From Halopseudomonas sp002296055 (GTDB lineage: Bacteria; Pseudomonadota; Gammaproteobacteria; Pseudomonadales; Pseudomonadaceae): a stretch of DNA of 64,000 bases. Position numbers and translations under genes: made by a program. The stretch is from NCBI RefSeq assembly GCF_050876985.1, contig NZ_JBPAPP010000002.1. The stretch is one strand, 5' to 3'. Shown one piece after another: positions 33,167-44,957 of this stretch (position 1 is the stretch's first letter; every line of letters begins with the position of its first letter). Below the pieces are notes generated by a model. The model saw only the letters and a program-made list of their open reading frames with translations, was not told the origin of the DNA and did not search any database.

Positions 33167-34600
33167 ATGAGCCACCATCAGCAGTTCTACATCAATGGCC
33201 AGTGGGTAGCCCCCAAAGGCGACCAGCAGCTTGATGTCATCAACCCGGCAACCGAAGAAGCGGTCGCCAGCATCGCGCTGGGTAACAAGGAAGACGTTGA
33301 CGTCGCTGTTGCTGCCGCACGCGCCGCTTTCCCCAGCTTTGCTGCCACTAGCCGTGAAGAGCGCATCGCGCTGCTTGAGCGCGTAATTGACGTATTCAAA
33401 AAGCGCATGGGTGACGTTGCCGAGGCCATCTCACAGGAAATGGGCGCACCGACCAAGCTGGCGCAAACGGCACAGGCCCCGTCTGGTCTGTCGCACTTCA
33501 TGACTGCACTGGAAGCACTCAAGCACTTCGAATTTGAAGAAGAGATCGGCACCACCCTGGTGGTAAAAGAGCCCATCGGTGTCTGCGGCCTGATTACGCC
33601 CTGGAACTGGCCGATGAACCAGCTGACCTGCAAGATCGCGCCGGCACTGGCCACCGGCTGCACCATGGTACTCAAGCCCTCCGAGGTCGCCCCGCTGTCG
33701 GCCTTGATTCTGGCCGAAATTCTCGATGAAGCCGGCGTACCCGCTGGCGTCTTCAACCTGGTCAATGGCGACGGCCCGACTGTCGGCGCTGCCATGTCTG
33801 CTCACCCGGACATCGACATGATGTCCTTCACTGGCTCTACCGCAGCGGGCCGTCAGGTCATGACCAACGGCGCTCAGACTATCAAGCGCGTGGCCCTGGA
33901 GCTGGGCGGCAAGTCGGCCAACATTCTGCTTGATGACGTGAACTTCGAGAAAATGGTCGCCCATGGCGTCATGTCCTGCATGAACAACAGCGGCCAGTCC
34001 TGCAACGCACCGACCCGCATGCTGGTGCCCAACAGCCGCATGGACGAGGTCGCCGCCATCGCCCAGGCCGCTGCTGCCAAGGTGAAGGCTGGCGATCCGA
34101 AGGCCGCCGACACCGTGATGGGCCCGGTTGTGTCCAAAGCCCAGTGGACCAAGATTCAGGACCTGATCAGCGCCGGCATCGACGAAGGTGCCAAGGTCGC
34201 TGCTGGCGGCCCGGGTCGCCCGGAAGGGCTGGACAAGGGTTACTACGTCAAGCCCACCGTGTTCACCCACGTGAACAACGAGATGACCATCGCCCGCGAA
34301 GAAATCTTCGGCCCGGTGCTGTCAATCATCGGCTATGAAGATGAAGACGACGCGGTACGCATCGCCAATGACACCCGCTACGGCCTGTCCGGCTACGTCT
34401 CTTCCGGTGACCTGGACCGTGCGCGTAATGTGGCCCGCCGCATTCGTACCGGCATGGTGCATCTGAACGGCGCGCCGCTGGATCCGAAAGCCCCCTTTGG
34501 TGGCTACAAGGAGTCCGGTATCGGTCGCGAGTGGGGCCATTACGGGTTTGACGACTTCCTGGAAGTGAAGTCCATCTACGGCTACGCCGCCAAGGCCTGA
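33167..34600 (+). CDS. NAD(P)-dependent aldehyde dehydrogenase family protein
   Basis: A 477-residue ALDH. Segments: LITPWNWPMNQL, MSFTGSTAAGR, ELGGKSANI (general-base Glu), NSGQSCNAPTR with the catalytic Cys, and REEIFGPVLSI. It oxidises an aldehyde to acid, with unknown substrate. Start ATG 33167; AAGGAG at 33152-33157 also precedes an out-of-frame ATG at 33160, so spacing is slightly long. It is divergent from iscR and ends at a strong hairpin. Confidence 0.93.
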   Translation: MSHHQQFYINGQWVAPKGDQQLDVINPATEEAVASIALGNKEDVDVAVAAARAAFPSFAATSREERIALLERVIDVFKKRMGDVAEAISQEMGAPTKLAQTAQAPSGLSHFMTALEALKHFEFEEEIGTTLVVKEPIGVCGLITPWNWPMNQLTCKIAPALATGCTMVLKPSEVAPLSALILAEILDEAGVPAGVFNLVNGDGPTVGAAMSAHPDIDMMSFTGSTAAGRQVMTNGAQTIKRVALELGGKSANILLDDVNFEKMVAHGVMSCMNNSGQSCNAPTRMLVPNSRMDEVAAIAQAAAAKVKAGDPKAADTVMGPVVSKAQWTKIQDLISAGIDEGAKVAAGGPGRPEGLDKGYYVKPTVFTHVNNEMTIAREEIFGPVLSIIGYEDEDDAVRIANDTRYGLSGYVSSGDLDRARNVARRIRTGMVHLNGAPLDPKAPFGGYKESGIGREWGHYGFDDFLEVKSIYGYAAKA

Positions 34601-34607
34601 GCCAGCA

Positions 34608-34634
34608 CCTGCCCGGCCGCAATGGCCGGGCAGG
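34608..34634 (+). terminator. Terminator of the aldehyde dehydrogenase gene
   Basis: A perfect 11-bp stem CCTGCCCGGCC/GGCCGGGCAGG with loop GCAAT, then CTTTCCTACTT. Confidence 0.75.
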
Positions 34635-34647
34635 CTTTCCTACTTCC

Positions 34648-35232
34648 CTAGAGCAACTTGCTCACCAGCAGTGTGGCTGCTGTCACAATCAACGCCACCG
34701 CAATCAGCACCAGCAGCCCATCCCGGGCAACCAGCGCCAAGCCTAGAATGGCCAGCGCCAAACCGACAATCGATGACGAAAATGGCACCAGCTCAAGCAT
34801 GGGCAGCGCTGCTGCAACTGCCACACACAACCCGGCGATAAGCAGTGTCGAGGTGCGGTGCAGCATAAAACCCAGACGCGGCTTGATCAGCTTGTCGATG
34901 CGCCGTGCGGTCGGCGTGACCCAATTGATAGCCTTGCGCAGCCGCGCTTGAGGCACGGCCCGGTCTAGGATGAATGCAGGCAACCAGAAGTTGCTGCGGC
35001 CGCACAACATTTGCACAGCAATCAGCATCACAAAGATCCCCGCGAACACCGCCATGCCCGGAATGCCGCTCAGCGGCGAAAACAGCACCACGCCCATGAT
35101 CAGCAATAGCGGCCCGAACGAGCGCCGCCCTACCGAGTCCACGACCGCGCGCATCGACACCTCGTCCTGCTCTGCGGCCAGACCATCCACGTGTTTGAGC
35201 AACTGCTCCAGATTTTGCGGTGATGCGTCCAC
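34648..35232 (-). CDS. ExoD family membrane protein
   Basis: A 194-residue ExoD-like protein: soluble residues 1-35, then hydrophobic segments at about 38-75 (LLLIMGVVLFSPLSGIPG) and 125-190. In rhizobia, exoD mutants alter exopolysaccharide and alkali tolerance; the molecular function is unknown. The start is GTG 35232 with AGGAG eight bases before. It stands alone between two converging or parallel transcripts. Confidence 0.85.
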   Translation of the reverse strand: MDASPQNLEQLLKHVDGLAAEQDEVSMRAVVDSVGRRSFGPLLLIMGVVLFSPLSGIPGMAVFAGIFVMLIAVQMLCGRSNFWLPAFILDRAVPQARLRKAINWVTPTARRIDKLIKPRLGFMLHRTSTLLIAGLCVAVAAALPMLELVPFSSSIVGLALAILGLALVARDGLLVLIAVALIVTAATLLVSKLL

Positions 35233-35306
35233 CTGACGAACTCCTTTTGCCGGCGATCTACGCTCAAGCAGACTCGGCGTGACCGTTTTTTGTTCCTGCA
35301 GAATGC

Positions 35307-35339
35307 AAAAAGGCCCCTGCCCTTGCGGGCAGAGGCCTT
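35307..35339 (-). terminator. Terminator of pntB
   Basis: Minus strand: a 13-bp stem (one mismatch) AAGGCCTCTGCCC/GGGCAGGGGCCTT, loop GCAA, then a TTTTT run, immediately after pntB. Confidence 0.85.
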
Positions 35340-35355
35340 ATCGGTCAGCGCGGGA

Positions 35356-36783
35356 TTAACCCAGCGACTTGACCGCTTCGATCATCTGAACCATGACCTT
35401 CTGGGCATCGCCGTACACCATGGAGGTGTTGTCGAGGAAGAACAGTTCGTTCTCGACGCCGGAGTAGCCCTTGCCCTGGCCACGCTTGACGACGTAGGCC
35501 TGACGCGCCTGATCCACGTTAAGGATCGGCATGCCGTAGATCGGGCTGGACTTGCGGGTGCGCGCAGCGGGGTTAACCACGTCGTTGGCGCCCAGCACGA
35601 TGGCAACATCAGCCTGCGCGAAGTCTTCGTTGATGTCTTCCAGGTCGTAAATGATGTCGTACGGCACACCAGCTTCGGCCAGCAGCACGTTCATGTGGCC
35701 AGGCATACGGCCGGCAACCGGGTGAATGGCAAAGCTCACCTCGACGCCCTGCTTCTGCAGCAGCTTCACAAACTCGTACAGCTTGTGCTGCGCCTGCGCC
35801 ACCGCCAGACCGTAGCCCGGAACAATGATGACCTTGCTGGCGTAGTACATGGCAATAGCAGCGTCAGAGGCGTCGGCAGACTTCATGGTGCCTTGAATCT
35901 CGCCGTCAGCACCGTCATCTTCGCCACCAAAGTCGCTGAAGATAATGTTGCTGACCTGGCGGTTCATCGCCTTGGCCATCATCAGGGTCAGCAGCGTACC
36001 CGCCGAACCTACGACGGTACCAGCGATGATCATCGCCGGGTTCTGCAGCACAAAACCTTCGAAGGCCACAGCCAGACCAGTGAACGCGTTGTACAGGGAG
36101 ATCACTACCGGCATATCGGCGCCGCCGATCGGGGTTGTGAGCAGCACACCCAGCGCCAGAGCAACAGCAAAGAACACCAGAATCAGGAACACCGGTGTTT
36201 CTGCAGCGCCGGCAACAGCCATGACACTGATGATGGCACCAATAAACAGCGCACCACACAGCAGCGCCGCGTTAACGTACTGGTGCTTGGCCACGCGCCA
36301 GGTCTTGTTCATGCGACCGTCCAGCTTGGCCCAGGCAATCAGCGAGCCAGACAGGGCAACAGCACCAATCAAACCACCAAGAATGGCCAGTACGGTCACG
36401 ACAACACCGTGTGCCAGCGCATTACCGGACAGCAGTTCGGTTGCAGCGATAGCCGCAGCCGCGCCGCCACCCATACCGTTGTACAGGGCAACCATTTGCG
36501 GCATATCGGTCATGGCAACGCGCTTGCCGCTGAACCAGGCCCAACCAGTACCCAGACCCAGGGCAATGATCAGCAGGAACAGGTTGGTGCCCAGGTGCGC
36601 TTCGGCGCGCGGGGCTACGTCAAAGCCATACAGGAAGGCGGCAACCACAGCCACCAGCATACCGCCGCCGGCGACGATGATGCCTGAGCGCGCGGTAACC
36701 GGGCTGGCCATGCGCTTGAGGCCGTACAGGAACAGAAAAGCTGCGACAAAGTAGGCCGCGTCAATCAGAAAAGCACTGAACAT
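35356..36783 (-). CDS. pntB: Proton-translocating NAD(P) transhydrogenase subunit beta
   Basis: A 475-residue subunit: nine or so transmembrane helices (residues about 1-260) and a C-terminal NADP(H)-binding domain III (VIIVPGYGLAVAQAQ; HPVAGRMPGHMNVLLAEAG). It moves hydride between NADH and NADP using the proton gradient, supplying NADPH. It is third in a three-gene pnt operon, seven bases after pntAb. Confidence 0.95.
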   Translation of the reverse strand: MFSAFLIDAAYFVAAFLFLYGLKRMASPVTARSGIIVAGGGMLVAVVAAFLYGFDVAPRAEAHLGTNLFLLIIALGLGTGWAWFSGKRVAMTDMPQMVALYNGMGGGAAAAIAATELLSGNALAHGVVVTVLAILGGLIGAVALSGSLIAWAKLDGRMNKTWRVAKHQYVNAALLCGALFIGAIISVMAVAGAAETPVFLILVFFAVALALGVLLTTPIGGADMPVVISLYNAFTGLAVAFEGFVLQNPAMIIAGTVVGSAGTLLTLMMAKAMNRQVSNIIFSDFGGEDDGADGEIQGTMKSADASDAAIAMYYASKVIIVPGYGLAVAQAQHKLYEFVKLLQKQGVEVSFAIHPVAGRMPGHMNVLLAEAGVPYDIIYDLEDINEDFAQADVAIVLGANDVVNPAARTRKSSPIYGMPILNVDQARQAYVVKRGQGKGYSGVENELFFLDNTSMVYGDAQKVMVQMIEAVKSLG

Positions 36784-36790
36784 GGTCTAC

Positions 36791-37111
36791 TTACTCCTTG
36801 TCTGCGCCAGGCGCTTTGTTGGTGGGCTTGAACATTTCCAGCATGCGTTCAGTTACCACGTAGCCGCCAGCTGCGTTACCCGCACCCAGCAGTACGCCGA
36901 CAAAACCAATGACCTGCTCCAGGGTAGAGCCGGCGTTCAGCAGCGCCCACATCGCACCTACAACCACGATACCGTGGATGAAGTTGGAGCCCGACATCAG
37001 CGGGGTGTGCAGAATGGCCGGTACACGGCCGATGATTTCATAGCCGGCAAAGGCTGCCAGCAGGAAGATATACAGGGCAACAAAGCCTGTGATAGTGACA
37101 CTCATATCCAT
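36791..37111 (-). CDS. pntAb: Transhydrogenase subunit alpha, membrane part (PntAb)
   Basis: A 106-residue protein with three or four membrane helices (VALYIFLLAAFAGYEII; GSNFIHGIVVVGAM; FVGVLLGAGNAAGGYV). It is the membrane half of the alpha subunit, encoded separately as in Rhodospirillum-type three-gene systems. Start could be ATG 37111 or 37105. Only 11 bases follow pntAa. Confidence 0.94.
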   Translation of the reverse strand: MDMSVTITGFVALYIFLLAAFAGYEIIGRVPAILHTPLMSGSNFIHGIVVVGAMWALLNAGSTLEQVIGFVGVLLGAGNAAGGYVVTERMLEMFKPTNKAPGADKE

Positions 37112-37122
37112 TTTTTAAATCC

Positions 37123-38247
37123 TCAAGCCTGCTCTTCAACAGCAGCGCGCGCTGCATCGTTGCGGATCTCGCCGTCGTGGGTCAGTACTGAACGGGCCAG
37201 CACTTCATCTTCCCAGTCCAGTGTTAGCTCGCCTTCCTGCACCATCAGGCCGACCAGGGCCAGCAGGTTGCGGGCATACAGCTCGGAGGCGTGCTCAGCC
37301 AGGTGGCTGGCGATATTCAGTGGCGCAACGATGGTTGCCGGACCGACTTCAACGGTTTCGCCAGGCTGAGTCAGAGGCGTGTTACCACCGCCCTCGGCTG
37401 CCAGATCGATGATCACCGAGCCGCTCTTCATGCCCATGATCTGCTCTTCGGTCAGAATCTTGGGGCTCGGCTTGCCGGGGATGGACGCCGTGGTAATGAT
37501 CGCGTCAGCCTGCTGCACATGGCGGGTCAGGACTGCTTGGACCTGCTGCTGCTCTTCTTCGGTCAGTTCGCGAGCGTAGCCGCCTTCGCCGACTGCAGAC
37601 ACGCCGGTATCGACAAACTTGCCGCCAACCGACTGCACCTGCTCACGGACTTCAGGGCGAACGTCGTAGCCTTCAATCATGGCGCCCAGACGCTTGCCGG
37701 TAGCCAGAGCCTGCAGGCCAGCAACGCCCGCACCCATGACCAGAATCTTGGCCGGACGCAGCGAACCAACCGCCGTAGTCATCATCGGCAGAATACGGTT
37801 GAGGTGAGTGGCAGCCAGCAGCGCGGCGTAATAGCCCGCCAGTGCCGCTTGCGAGGACAGCGCGTCCATGGCCTGGGCACGCGTGATGCGCGGAATCAGC
37901 TCCATGGCGAAACAGGTGATACGGCGATCACGCAGCGCCTTGACGACTTCAGGCTCGCGCTGTGCGTAGATAAAGCTGCACAGGATCGACCCTTCCGGCA
38001 TGGCTTGAATATCTGCAACGCTCGGTGGCTGCACCCGGAAGAACAGGCGGGTATCCGCCGGTGCGGCACCTACCGAAGCGCCAGCGGCAGTGAAATCCGC
38101 ATCGGGAATACGGGCCGCTTCACCGGCTCCGGCTTCCAGATGCGGCTCGATGCCGAGCTTCTGCAGCTTGGCAACGACCGCCGGCACCAACGCCACGCGT
38201 TTTTCGTGGGGTCGGGTTTCTTTTGCGATGTGTAATTGTATTGGCAT
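37123..38247 (-). CDS. pntAa: Transhydrogenase subunit alpha, NAD(H)-binding (PntAa)
   Basis: A 374-residue soluble domain I of proton-translocating transhydrogenase, homologous to alanine dehydrogenase. N-terminal KETRPHEKRVALVP, NAD-binding GAGVAGLQALATGKRLGA near residue 173, and TTASIPGKPSPKIL. First gene of the pnt operon. Membrane parts follow in pntAb and pntB. Confidence 0.95.
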   Translation of the reverse strand: MPIQLHIAKETRPHEKRVALVPAVVAKLQKLGIEPHLEAGAGEAARIPDADFTAAGASVGAAPADTRLFFRVQPPSVADIQAMPEGSILCSFIYAQREPEVVKALRDRRITCFAMELIPRITRAQAMDALSSQAALAGYYAALLAATHLNRILPMMTTAVGSLRPAKILVMGAGVAGLQALATGKRLGAMIEGYDVRPEVREQVQSVGGKFVDTGVSAVGEGGYARELTEEEQQQVQAVLTRHVQQADAIITTASIPGKPSPKILTEEQIMGMKSGSVIIDLAAEGGGNTPLTQPGETVEVGPATIVAPLNIASHLAEHASELYARNLLALVGLMVQEGELTLDWEDEVLARSVLTHDGEIRNDAARAAVEEQA

Positions 38248-38434
38248 GGTGACTCCTCACAAGAGATTGCGCGCAAGGATACACGACAGGCCAGCCGCCG
38301 TCGCCTCGTAACGAGACGATTCAGGATTTTGTTAGGGCAGTATTAACCAACCCCAGATGCCCTTCACCGACGCTCATGCATGCAGCGCAATGCCTCTACT
38401 GCGGGCCTGAGCGCCAGAGGAAACGGGCAATGAC

Positions 38435-39274
38435 TCAACGCGGTACAAGGGTGTTTGCCGGATCAAACTCGCGCTGACATTCACGCATCAGTTTTTCGTT
38501 GTCGTGCTGCCAGGGGTGAAAATCCTCGCGGTAGAAGTCCCGGTAGGCCACCATCAGGCTGGAGAAAAACCCGCCCCGCCCCCACAGCCAGCGCATGCCC
38601 TGATACCACAGGCGCATGTCCATCAAGCGACCGTCCTTACGCAGCATGTGCCACATACCGCGAGTGACATCGCGCAAGAAAAACCAGGTCGAATAACGCA
38701 TGGCCTGGCGCAGTAGCTTGCGGTCGCCACATACCTGCATATAAAGGTCAAAAGCGACCGCCTTGTGCTCAGTCTCCTCCAGCGCATGCCAGCGCCAGAT
38801 GCGTCGCATGGAGTCACTAGCACCCTCAAACCACCGCAGCTCGCGCAAGACAGCGTCTGCCATGATGGCGGTGAAATGCTCCATCGCCACCGTACCGGCG
38901 AGCCGCCGCTGAGGCGACAGGTGCTTGTTTGCGTAGGCGATGCGTCGCCGCACCGGTTTAGTCAGCGCTTCCACATCATAGCCAAGAGCCTGCAGGCGGT
39001 TGTTGTATTCGATGTGCTCCCGACTGTGGTGCCCTTCCTGCCCGATAAACCCCCGAATCAACGCCTGCTGCTCGGGATCGCTGACCTGGTCACGAAAATA
39101 CCTGACAGAGTCGATGAAAAAACGCTCGCCATCGGGAAACAGCAGCGACATGGCGTTAAAGAAATGGGTTTTGAATGGATCACCGCCGTGCCAGTGGCGA
39201 GGCAACGGATCGGGCAGATCAAAGTCGATACGACGTGGCTGAATACTCAGTGCCGGGGGCGTTACTGCAGTCAT
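38435..39274 (-). CDS. PF10118 family predicted metal-dependent hydrolase
   Basis: A 279-residue, mostly helical protein with Glu/His motifs typical of a di-iron fold: GQEGHHSREH (about 75-84), AMEHFTA (about 130-136) and EETEHKAVAFD (about 168-178). The family is annotated metal-dependent hydrolase but activity is unproven. GAGGTGAG precedes ATG 39274. It lies between pntAa (upstream side, same strand, 187 bases) and the divergent symporter. Confidence 0.82.
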   Translation of the reverse strand: MTAVTPPALSIQPRRIDFDLPDPLPRHWHGGDPFKTHFFNAMSLLFPDGERFFIDSVRYFRDQVSDPEQQALIRGFIGQEGHHSREHIEYNNRLQALGYDVEALTKPVRRRIAYANKHLSPQRRLAGTVAMEHFTAIMADAVLRELRWFEGASDSMRRIWRWHALEETEHKAVAFDLYMQVCGDRKLLRQAMRYSTWFFLRDVTRGMWHMLRKDGRLMDMRLWYQGMRWLWGRGGFFSSLMVAYRDFYREDFHPWQHDNEKLMRECQREFDPANTLVPR

Positions 39275-39471
39275 GACTCACCTCGTTTGCTGTGCGCTGT
39301 TGTTATCGGTGTTGCATCGTGCATCGCTGTGACCAACCTATCCTCTGCCCTTTTCTTTAATTTGACAATACCCATTCTCAGATTGGCATTACTGGCGGCT
39401 CAGCGCAGGGCCGCTACAGTGAGTGGTAACAATCTGTTTCAACGTTGTGACATTGATCCTTGGGGGACGCC

Positions 39472-40884
39472 ATGAATGCGGTGATAGACGCTTTAAACAC
39501 AATTTTCTGGGGTTATGTTCTGATCTACGGCCTGCTGGCGGTTGGTATCTTCTTTACCATCCGCCTCGGCGCTCTACAGTTTTTGCACTTTGGCGAAATG
39601 ATTCGCTCGGTTATGGGGGCACGCCAAAGCGACAAGTCCGGCATTTCGCCCTTCCAAGCTTTATGTACCAGCCTGGCGTCCCGGGTCGGCACGGGTAACC
39701 TCGCCGGTGTGGCGGTAGCGCTCTACCTGGGCGGCGCCGGTGCGATTTTCTGGATGTGGATGGTAGCGCTGGTCGGCATGGCAACAGCCTATGCTGAAAG
39801 CACCCTCGCTCAGCTGTATAAGGTGCGCGACGGCGCCGGCCAGTACCGCGGCGGGCCGGCGTTCTATCTGTCCAAGGGCCTGAAGGCCCCTTGGGCTGGC
39901 AGCATTTTCTCGGTCTGCCTGATCATTTCCTTTGGCCTGGTTTTCAACGCGGTACAGGCCAACTCGATCGCCGACGCCATGGAAGGCGCATTCGGTTTCA
40001 ACAAGCTGATGGTTGGCGTTGCCCTGGCGGTACTTGCCGGCATCGTCATCTTCGGCGGACTGCGCTCCATTGCGCGCTTCGCCGAGTTTGTCGTGCCCTT
40101 TATGGCGGCCGCCTATGTATTGATGGCCCTGGTAGTACTGGCCATGAACTACAGCGAGGTGCCTGGCGTACTGGCAACCATCGTCAGGAGTGCTTTTGGT
40201 CTTGAGGAAGCCGCAGGCGGCGTCGCCGGCTCGGTGACGGCAGCCATGCTCAATGGCATAAAGCGGGGCCTGTTTTCCAACGAGGCCGGCATGGGCTCGG
40301 CGCCCAACGTCGCGGCAACAGCCACACCCAATCCGCACCACCCGGCATCCCAGGGCTTTGTGCAGGCCACCGGGGTATTTATTGACACCCTGGTAATCTG
40401 TACCGCTACCGCGGTGATGATTCTGCTCTCGGGCGTACTGGAGCCGGGCAACGGTGTGACTGGCACCCAGCTGACACAATTGGCTATGGAGGCGCATATC
40501 GGCGACGCCGGACGCTACTTCATCGCCTTCGCCATCCTGTTTTTTGCCTTTACGTCCATTGTGGCCAACTATTCCTACGCCGAAAACGCCATGATCTTTC
40601 TCGGCCTGGGCGGCAAAGTTGGCATGCTGTGCCTGCGCTGCGCGGCATTGGCGATGGTGGTCTGGGGGGCCTATCAGGCGGTAGGCACCGTCTTCAACGC
40701 TGCTGATGCCTCGATGGGGCTGATGGCCACTATCAACCTTATCGGCATCCTGTTGCTGTCAGGCACGGTCGCCAAGCTGACCAAAGACTATCTGGCCCAG
40801 CGTAAAACCGGGGTAGAACCCGTCTTCCGCGCCGACGATTACCCTGAACTGAAAGACAAGATCAACTCCGATATCTGGTATTGA
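39472..40884 (+). CDS. AGCS family alanine/glycine:cation symporter
   Basis: A 470-residue membrane transporter with about eleven helices and the AGCS signature ASRVGTGNLAGVAVAL near residues 66-81; later GLFSNEAGMGSAPNVAATA fits the family. It probably imports alanine or glycine with Na+. Start at ATG 39472 (GGGGGAC five bases before) rather than TTG 39460. Confidence 0.92.
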   Translation: MNAVIDALNTIFWGYVLIYGLLAVGIFFTIRLGALQFLHFGEMIRSVMGARQSDKSGISPFQALCTSLASRVGTGNLAGVAVALYLGGAGAIFWMWMVALVGMATAYAESTLAQLYKVRDGAGQYRGGPAFYLSKGLKAPWAGSIFSVCLIISFGLVFNAVQANSIADAMEGAFGFNKLMVGVALAVLAGIVIFGGLRSIARFAEFVVPFMAAAYVLMALVVLAMNYSEVPGVLATIVRSAFGLEEAAGGVAGSVTAAMLNGIKRGLFSNEAGMGSAPNVAATATPNPHHPASQGFVQATGVFIDTLVICTATAVMILLSGVLEPGNGVTGTQLTQLAMEAHIGDAGRYFIAFAILFFAFTSIVANYSYAENAMIFLGLGGKVGMLCLRCAALAMVVWGAYQAVGTVFNAADASMGLMATINLIGILLLSGTVAKLTKDYLAQRKTGVEPVFRADDYPELKDKINSDIWY

Positions 40885-40900
40885 TCAACGTGGTAACCGT

Positions 40901-40929
40901 GTTAGCCCGCTGCGCTGCAGCGGGCTAAC
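40901..40929. terminator. Symmetric hairpin at the symporter/SDR junction
   Basis: A perfect 13-bp stem GTTAGCCCGCTGC/GCAGCGGGCTAAC, loop GCT, followed by CTTTGATTT. Its right arm overlaps the SDR stop (40925-40927), so the two converging genes share it. Confidence 0.75.
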
Positions 40930-41710
40930 CTTTGATTTCCTGCAACGAATTACCGCCATCCACCACCAGCATCTGCCCCGTCATGTAGCTGCAGCCTTCG
41001 CTAGCTAAAAACAACGCAACCCGTGCCACTTCATCCGGCCGACCAGGGCGGCCAACCGGCGTGTGTCGCCCGGCTTCCAACTCAGCAGGCAAACTGGAGG
41101 GGGTGTGAATCCAACCCGGCGCGATGGCGTTGACCGTAATACCCTGCCCCGCCACCTCATGGGCGATCGAGCGCGTCAAACCGACCATGGCCGACTTGGC
41201 GGCGCTGTAGCCTGCGGTGCCCGGGAAGGTCACCAACGGCCCGGTGACCGAGGCGATGTTGATCACCCGGCCAAAACCTGCCGCCAGCATATGCTGCAGC
41301 ACCGGCTGACTCACATGCACACAGGTATTGAGGTTCAAGTCGATTTCGCGCTGCCAGTGATCAAAGGCCATACGGTGAAACAAATCACCAATCGGCTCTT
41401 CAATGCCTGACTGGGACATACCGGCGTTGTTGACCAGAACATCGATCCGCCCAAACTGCCCCATGATCTGCTCAACAAGCTGGGCAGCCTGCTCGGGGTG
41501 AGTCAGATCCGCGACCACAGCGAGACTCCGACTGCGCTCCGGGTCCAGCTCGTTCTGGCGCTGAAAAATGCGATTGGTGGTTGACGTCAAGACCACGGTA
41601 GCGCCCACTGCGTGGAACATCTTCGCGATGGCGAAGCCGATACCATCGGCACTACCGGCACCGGTCACCAGGGCCACGCGGCCCCGGAGGTCGGTCATGT
41701 TATGCGGCAT
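40925..41710 (-). CDS. Short-chain dehydrogenase/reductase
   Basis: A roughly 261-residue classical SDR: cofactor motif VTGAGSADGIG (one residue longer than the usual TGxxxGIG), NNAG, and catalytic Ser then YSAAK, with C-terminal GQMLVVDGG. Substrate unknown. ATG 41710 overlaps the cysS TAA by one base (TAATG), but ATG 41698 (MTDLRGR) is an equally credible start. Confidence 0.88.
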   Translation of the reverse strand: MPHNMTDLRGRVALVTGAGSADGIGFAIAKMFHAVGATVVLTSTTNRIFQRQNELDPERSRSLAVVADLTHPEQAAQLVEQIMGQFGRIDVLVNNAGMSQSGIEEPIGDLFHRMAFDHWQREIDLNLNTCVHVSQPVLQHMLAAGFGRVINIASVTGPLVTFPGTAGYSAAKSAMVGLTRSIAHEVAGQGITVNAIAPGWIHTPSSLPAELEAGRHTPVGRPGRPDEVARVALFLASEGCSYMTGQMLVVDGGNSLQEIKG

Positions 41711-43094
41711 TATTCCGCCAACCGCCAAGTCGTGCCGCCCTTGCCGTCTTCCAGCACCACACCCATGGCGGTCAGCTGATCGCGAATACGGTCGGATTCG
41801 GCCCAATTCTTATCGGCACGGGCCTGCAATCGTGCTGCGATCAGCGCTTCCACCTCTGCGGCGTCGACCTTACCGGCAGCACCTGCCTGCAAGAAGGCGT
41901 CCGCGTCCAGCTGCAATACGCCCAACACCTCGGCGAGCTGGCGCAGATGCGCTGCCAGGCCAGCCGCTGCAGCAAGGTCGGTCTCTTTCAGGCGATTCAC
42001 TTCACGCACCATTTCAAACAGTACGGCGCACGCCTCTGGGCTATTGAAGTCATCATCCATAGCCGCAGCAAAGCGCTCAGCAAAGGCTTCGCCGCCAGCC
42101 GGCGCTGCGTCGGGCAAGCCCTTTAGCGCAATGTAAAAGCGCTCCAGCGCACCCTTGGCTTCCTTGAGGTTGTCTTCGGAGTAGTTGATGGCGCTGCGGT
42201 AGTGACTGGAGACCAGCAGGTAGCGCACCACTTCCGGATGGTACTTTTCCAACACCTCACGAATGGTGAAAAAGTTGCCCAGACTCTTGGACATTTTCTC
42301 GCCGTCAACGCGCACCGCACCGGCGTGCATCCAGGCTGCCGCGTACTGCTCGCCGGTGGCCGCTTCGCTCTGGGCGATCTCGTTCTCGTGGTGCGGGAAC
42401 ACCAGATCCGGGCCACCGCCATGGATATCAAAGGTGTTACCCAGGCAGCAGGTGGACATAACCGAGCACTCGATATGCCAGCCAGGGCGACCTTCACCCC
42501 AGGGCGACGTCCAGCTCGGCTCACCCGGCTTGGCGGCTTTCCACAGCACAAAATCCAGCGGGTCCTGCTTGGCTTCGTCCACCTCGATGCGCGCACCGAT
42601 TTTCAGATCTTCGATCTTGCGACGGGATAGCTTGCCATAGCCTTCGAACTTGCCGACGCGGTAATACACGTCGCCATTACCCGGCGCGTAGGCATAGCCC
42701 TTGTCGATCAGCGTCTGAATCATCGAGAACATACCCTCGATATGCTGACTGGCTCGCGGCTCCTGATCAGGACGCAGCACGTTCAGCCGCGCTTCGTCTT
42801 CGTGCATCGCCGCGATCATGCGTTCGGTCAGTTGCTCGAAGCTTTCACCATTTTCGTTGGCGCGCTTGATGATCTTATCGTCGATGTCGGTGATGTTGCG
42901 CACGTAGGTCAGGTCATAGCCGCGATGGCGGAACCAGCGCGCCACCAGGTCGAACGCCACCATCACCCGCGCGTGGCCAATGTGACAGAAGTCATAGACC
43001 GTCATGCCGCAGACGTACATGCGCACCTGATTGCCAACCAGCGGCTTAAAGGTTTCCTTGGTCTTGCCCAGGGTGTTGTAAAGTGCGAGCGCCA

Positions 43095-43095
<1 letters not shown>
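41710..43095 (-). CDS. cysS: Cysteinyl-tRNA synthetase
   Basis: 461-residue class I synthetase charging tRNA-Cys. HIGH motif at about residues 38-41 preceded by zinc ligand Cys29; KMSKS at about 266. ATG 43095 overlaps the glnS TGA (TGATG). The longer ORF to 43107 is not used. Confidence 0.97.
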
Positions 43096-44762
<1,667 letters not shown>

Positions 44763-44957
44763 AAGGTCGGCAAAACTCGCTCAGGTGATGTTTTTCGCAT
44801 CAGGGATCACTCGGGACAGCGCCGCCATTGCAATAGTCGGCGCATCCCTAGGCCATCATGGCCAAAACCCGTATCATACCCGAAACTTGCAGGTGCCTGA
44901 ATGCAGCAATGCAGCTGGCATCTCACCCCAATTGCCCGACTGTCTGAGGATTACCCC

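Noticed and set aside
36782..37369. Plus-strand ORF across pntAb
   Set aside because: pntAb is a well-recognised gene on the other strand; the ORF is compositional.
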